A stretch of DNA of 9,593 nt from UBA2365 sp964594045 (GTDB lineage: Bacteria; Bacteroidota; Bacteroidia; Chitinophagales; Saprospiraceae), in NCBI GenBank assembly GCA_964594045.1, contig CAZQKR010000076.1:1-9593 (forward strand), read 5' to 3'. The translations under genes and the position numbers were made by a program. Below are positions 6,855 through 9,593 of the stretch, in pieces (the first letter of the stretch is position 1; every line of letters begins with the position of its first letter). Below the pieces are notes generated by a model that made no database searches, had not been told where the DNA came from, and saw only the letters and a program-made list of their open reading frames with translations.

Positions 6855-7988
6855 TTGATTTTGGCAGGCATATATGTACATATTCCTTTCTGCAGACAGA
6901 AATGTCACTATTGCAACTTCCATTTCGCGGTTTCACAGCGTAATAAAAGCCTGTTGATCGATGCCCTCCTTCGGGAAATCGACATGAGTAAAGACTATCT
7001 GAACAACAGAAACATTCAAACGCTTTATTTTGGCGGAGGTACTCCATCCCTGCTCAAACCGTCAGAATTGGAAAGCATCCTTCAGAAAATACACTCTGTT
7101 TACCGGATCGAAGCCGGGGCAGAGATCACCCTGGAAGCCAATCCCGACGATATCCACCCGGATTATCTCGAAGCATTGAAGTTGATGGGCATCAACCGCC
7201 TGAGTTTGGGCGTTCAGTCTTTTGATGACACCATCCTGAGTATCCTCAACCGTTCGCATAATGCATCTGAAGCCAAAAAAGCCATAAAAAATATCATAGA
7301 TGCAGGTTTTGACGACTTCAGTATCGATCTTATTTTTGGCATGCCGGGCTCGGATGTGGTAAGCTGGCAGAAGGAACTGGACCAGGCATTGGTATTCCCT
7401 GTTCCGCATTTTTCCTTCTACAATCTGACTGTTGAAAAAAGGACCGCTTTAAACCACCTGGTCAAAACAAAACAGGTGATCCTGCCGGAAGAAGACATCA
7501 TGGCCAGACAGTTTTTGTTCACTCATTCCTATATGGAAGAAAAAGGTTTTGAACATTATGAAATTTCCAATTATGCCCTGCCAGGAAGGTATGCCAGGCA
7601 TAATACGGCGTACTGGAAAGGTGAGCCTTACCTGGGAATAGGACCTTCTGCGCATTCTTTCAACGGGATCAGCCGTCAGTGGAATATAGCCAATAACAGC
7701 CGGTATATTAAAAGCATTCACCAGGGTTGCATACCGTTTGAATCGGAAATACTATCACCGGCAGATCACTACAATGAGTATATTTTAACAAGGATCCGGA
7801 CAATGTGGGGTTGCGATTTGGAGGATATCCGTGGTTTTGGAAAAGATTTTGAAGTTCATTTTTTAAAAACCGTGCCGGCATTTATGGAAAAAGGATGGGT
7901 TATCCGGAAAAAGGATAATTTCTCTTTGAGTTTGGAGGGAAAATTATTTTCGGATGGGGCCGCTTCCGGACTGTTTTTAGATGGATGA
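6855..7988 (+). CDS. hemW: Radical SAM heme chaperone HemW (HemN-like)
   Basis: HemW is a cytoplasmic radical-SAM-fold protein that binds heme and hands it to respiratory enzymes. It is often mislabelled coproporphyrinogen III oxidase. At 377 residues it has the HemW length; true HemN is longer. IYVHIPFCRQKCHYCNF (6-22) holds the cluster ligands C13, C17, C20. Downstream are GGGTPS (60-65), EANPDD (94-99), GVQSF (119-123), DLIFGMPG (158-165), the HemW signature HNTAYW (249-254) and GIGPSAHSF (261-269). A HemN C-terminal domain spans about 300-370. Translation must begin at a non-ATG codon. An in-frame TGA sits at 6843-6845 and no ATG follows before the conserved motif, leaving TTG 6855 or TTG 6861. 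The latter would give the commoner N-terminus MAGIYVHIPFC. The gene follows the Trp-repeat gene by 19 nt and is probably co-transcribed with it. Confidence 0.92.
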   Translation: MILAGIYVHIPFCRQKCHYCNFHFAVSQRNKSLLIDALLREIDMSKDYLNNRNIQTLYFGGGTPSLLKPSELESILQKIHSVYRIEAGAEITLEANPDDIHPDYLEALKLMGINRLSLGVQSFDDTILSILNRSHNASEAKKAIKNIIDAGFDDFSIDLIFGMPGSDVVSWQKELDQALVFPVPHFSFYNLTVEKRTALNHLVKTKQVILPEEDIMARQFLFTHSYMEEKGFEHYEISNYALPGRYARHNTAYWKGEPYLGIGPSAHSFNGISRQWNIANNSRYIKSIHQGCIPFESEILSPADHYNEYILTRIRTMWGCDLEDIRGFGKDFEVHFLKTVPAFMEKGWVIRKKDNFSLSLEGKLFSDGAASGLFLDG

Positions 7989-8041
7989 TATAGCAGGATG
8001 AGTACCCTACCCTGTTTGTAAAAAATCAGATTAAGTAATGA

Positions 8042-8137
8042 AATCCTCAAATATTATGATATTTCGGGATTAGAATCCTTAATTATTATGACAATGCAGG
8101 ATTAGATTCTTTAAGAATGATTACTTTTGCCAAAAAG
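8042..8137. repeat. Degenerate 32-bp direct repeats with dyads before the ATPase gene
   Basis: Two clear 32-bp units lie head to tail at 8042-8073 and 8074-8105. Both start AATCCT, carry ATTATGA in the middle and end GGATTAG. A third, decayed copy begins at 8106 (ATTCTTTAAGAATGATTA). The joints form dyads: GGATT-AG-AATCC (8067-8078) is perfect, and its second counterpart (8099-8110) is imperfect. AAATAT-TATG-ATATTT (8049-8064) is another perfect inverted repeat. The array ends at the start of the ATPase gene and overlaps its predicted promoter, so it is a candidate operator region. Confidence 0.55.
8122..8129 (+). promoter_or_regulatory. -7 promoter box of the ATPase gene
   Basis: TACTTTTG is a full match to TAnnTTTG, placed so that transcription would start close to the ATG at 8146 with a leader of about 10 nt. 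The upstream -33 region is poor (TTAG at 8102-8105, spacing 16). The purine run AAAAGG ends too close to the ATG to be a working Shine-Dalgarno site. Confidence 0.35.
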
Positions 8138-8145
8138 AAAAGGAA

Positions 8146-9234
8146 ATGATCACAAGATTGTTGCTACAACAAATGTCCGATAATATATTCAAAGGTAAGG
8201 TCCTGCTATTGTTTGGCCCGAGACAGGTTGGAAAAACTACCATCATTCAGGAGCTACTCAAGGAATTTGCTGAAATCACCACACAATTAAATGCAGATGA
8301 TCCGTCAGTAAGAAGGATATTGGACACACCTAATACCGAGCAATTGCGTCAAATCATAGGTAACAAGCGGATCATTTTTGTAGATGAAGCACAGCAAATC
8401 AATAATATTGGCACAACCGCAAAATTGATATTTGATACATTTACCGATGTACAGGTAATCTTGTGCGGATCTTCATCATTTGAACTTTCTTCCGCAATCC
8501 AGGAGCCTTTGACAGGCAGAAAACGGACATTTTTGATGTATCCGGTTTCATGGAAGGAATGGCAAGATCATGCAGGTTATATCAGGGTAGAGCAGGATCT
8601 GGAAAACAGACTCGTATTCGGGTTTTACCCGGATGTGTTGAATCATCCGGAAGAACAGGAAGTGATTTTACGTGAACTTACTGATAGTTACTTATATAAG
8701 GATGTGCTTTTATTTGGAAATCTAAAAAAACCGGATGAAATCAGAAAATTGTTACAGGCAATTGCTTTCCAGGTGGGAAATGAAATTACGTACCGTGAAT
8801 TAGGTCAAATATCAGGTCTGGATCCAAAAACAGTTGAACGCTATATAGATATTCTGGAAAAAGCATTTATCATTTTCCGATTAGGTTCATTTAGCCGCAA
8901 TTTACGCAATGAAATTAAAACAGGAAGGAAAATCTATTTTTATGATAACGGTATCAGAAATGCTGTTATTGGACAATTGCAACCTTTTGTCATCAGGCAG
9001 GATATTGGGGCATTATGGGAAAATTTCATCATTTGCGAGCGTAAAAAAAGAAATACCTATACCCAATCCTACGCAAATTCATACTTTTGGCGGACTGTTC
9101 AGCAGCAAGAAATTGATTATATTGAGGAACATAACGGGCAATTATCTGCTTTCGAAATAAAGTATAGTGATCGTCGAAAAATCCGGTTCCCAAAAACTTT
9201 TACAGATCGAAGTTGTCTAAAAATTAAGTTGTAA
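8146..9234 (+). CDS. DUF4143-type ATPase, C-terminus truncated by an IS element
   Basis: This 362-residue protein is an AAA-type P-loop ATPase of the family with an N-terminal ATPase and C-terminal DUF4143 domain, abundant in Bacteroidota and of unknown cellular role. The ATPase part has Walker A GPRQVGKT (24-31), Walker B RIIFVDEA (75-82) and a sensor-like ILCGSSSF (105-112). A winged-helix-like segment follows at about 214-243 (ITYRELGQISGLDPKTVERY). The C-terminal part includes GALWENFI (288-295) and D324 with E337-I-K339 in SAFEIKY, a pattern of PD-(D/E)XK nuclease-like folds. The family sequence runs to FPKTFTDR (348-355) and is then replaced by SCLKIKL and a stop that belong to the adjacent IS end. 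About 20 residues are probably missing, so function may be impaired. The gene looks more AT-rich than hemW or ricT, which hints at a different origin. Confidence 0.8.
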   Translation: MITRLLLQQMSDNIFKGKVLLLFGPRQVGKTTIIQELLKEFAEITTQLNADDPSVRRILDTPNTEQLRQIIGNKRIIFVDEAQQINNIGTTAKLIFDTFTDVQVILCGSSSFELSSAIQEPLTGRKRTFLMYPVSWKEWQDHAGYIRVEQDLENRLVFGFYPDVLNHPEEQEVILRELTDSYLYKDVLLFGNLKKPDEIRKLLQAIAFQVGNEITYRELGQISGLDPKTVERYIDILEKAFIIFRLGSFSRNLRNEIKTGRKIYFYDNGIRNAVIGQLQPFVIRQDIGALWENFIICERKKRNTYTQSYANSYFWRTVQQQEIDYIEEHNGQLSAFEIKYSDRRKIRFPKTFTDRSCLKIKL

Positions 9235-9593
9235 TTTGTTTAATCTTCGAAGGAATAAAATTGTAGCTCCCAAATAATGACATTGCTTCCAGATTTGTTC
9301 ATTTGTTTCAAACCTTACTAATAACATTTTGAATCCATCAAGCCAGGCATTAACTTGCTCAACTACAAACCTTTCTTTATATAGCTGATTATCAAAAATA
9401 TATTGATCCTTAGTTTCTTTTTTACTTCTTCTTTTATTTTTGTCAATGTTATGAATCATTTCTTCTGATTCAAATATTTGCTTTAATTCCAAACAATCAA
9501 ATCCAGCATCCCCATTGATAAATATCCCGTCCAAATCGATATTTAGTCGATCCTTATGAATTAAATTTTAACGCAATATTTGGAAGAATTTTC
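9210..9593 (-). mobile_element. Partial insertion sequence, IS5-like, running off the right edge
   Basis: The element's boundary is placed near 9205-9216, where the ATPase reading frame leaves its family sequence just before the transposase stop. Only one end is in the window, so the terminal inverted repeats and target duplication cannot be seen. The transposase reads leftwards and its stop (9217-9219) is within about 10 bp of the inferred end. The assignment rests on the transposase C-terminus, and the exact IS family is not certain. Confidence 0.6.
9217..9593 (-). pseudogene. IS5/IS4-superfamily transposase C-terminal part with in-frame stop
   Basis: Only the C-terminal part of this DDE transposase is in the window; it is read leftwards from the right edge. 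FINGDAGFD carries a catalytic Asp. LYKERFVVEQVNAWLDGFK contains the Y-x2-R-x3-E core of the IS4/IS5 signature with the catalytic Glu. MLLVRFETNEQIWKQCHYLGATILFLRRL is the usual C-terminal tail of this group. The readable protein segment from 9534 starts only at a TTG, because a TAA in the same frame lies at 9568-9570. The frame upstream of that TAA (KFFQILR) and downstream of it (NLIHKDRLNIDLDG) reads like one continuous transposase, so this is probably a nonsense mutation in a decayed copy. Its end overlaps the ATPase gene by 18 bp, convergently. If the TAA is a sequencing error the gene would be intact up to the edge. Confidence 0.65.

Noticed and set aside
5073..7988. The exported, DUF3127 and Trp-repeat proteins together as a new defence or secretion system
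   Set aside because: No enzymatic domain, toxin or known system marker links them; a 117-nt gap divides them, and hemW next to them is housekeeping.
8042..8137. 32-bp spaced repeats considered as a CRISPR array
   Set aside because: The units abut with no spacers, there are only two good copies, and no cas gene is nearby.

Overview
The window looks like chromosomal DNA of a member of the Bacteroidota. The evidence is the gene content (a DUF3127 protein, a RicT/PSP1 protein directly after a zinc-type DNA polymerase III delta-prime subunit, a FemAB-like acetyltransferase) and the start sites. Genes lack Shine-Dalgarno sequences at useful spacing, and several are preceded by matches to the Bacteroidota promoter (-7 box TAnnTTTG, -33 box TTTG). 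No 16S, tRNA or CRISPR sequence is present, so I do not go below phylum.

Layout. 1-324 is non-coding, with an inverted-repeat element at the left edge and a short AT-rich direct repeat. 325-4095 is a plus-strand run: a GNAT/FemAB-like acetyltransferase, holB, and a ricT-like gene with a long disordered C-terminal tail. A two-span membrane protein of unknown function (4122-4661, minus) converges on it. 4662-5072 is an AT-rich intergenic region with promoters facing both ways and an 8-bp tandem repeat. 5073-7988 is a second plus-strand run: an unknown exported or lipidated protein, a DUF3127 OB-fold-like protein ending in an SSB-like acidic tip, an exported protein built from a 22-residue Trp repeat, and hemW, which has only TTG starts available. 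7989-8145 carries 32-bp direct repeats with dyads. It is followed by a DUF4143-type ATPase whose last residues are replaced by the end of an IS element. That element's transposase, on the minus strand, has an in-frame stop near the right edge of the window.

Most genes are housekeeping (replication clamp loader, RNA-processing-related RicT, heme chaperone), interleaved with small lineage-specific proteins. The accessory part is the right end (8042-9593). The two closest pairings are 5073-5768 with 5780-6163 (11 nt apart) and 6281-6835 with hemW (19 nt apart); both are probably co-transcribed. I see no convincing complete new multi-gene system. The least explained items are the Trp-repeat exported protein, the SSB-like tip on the DUF3127 protein next to an unknown exported protein, and the repeat array in front of the IS-truncated ATPase.
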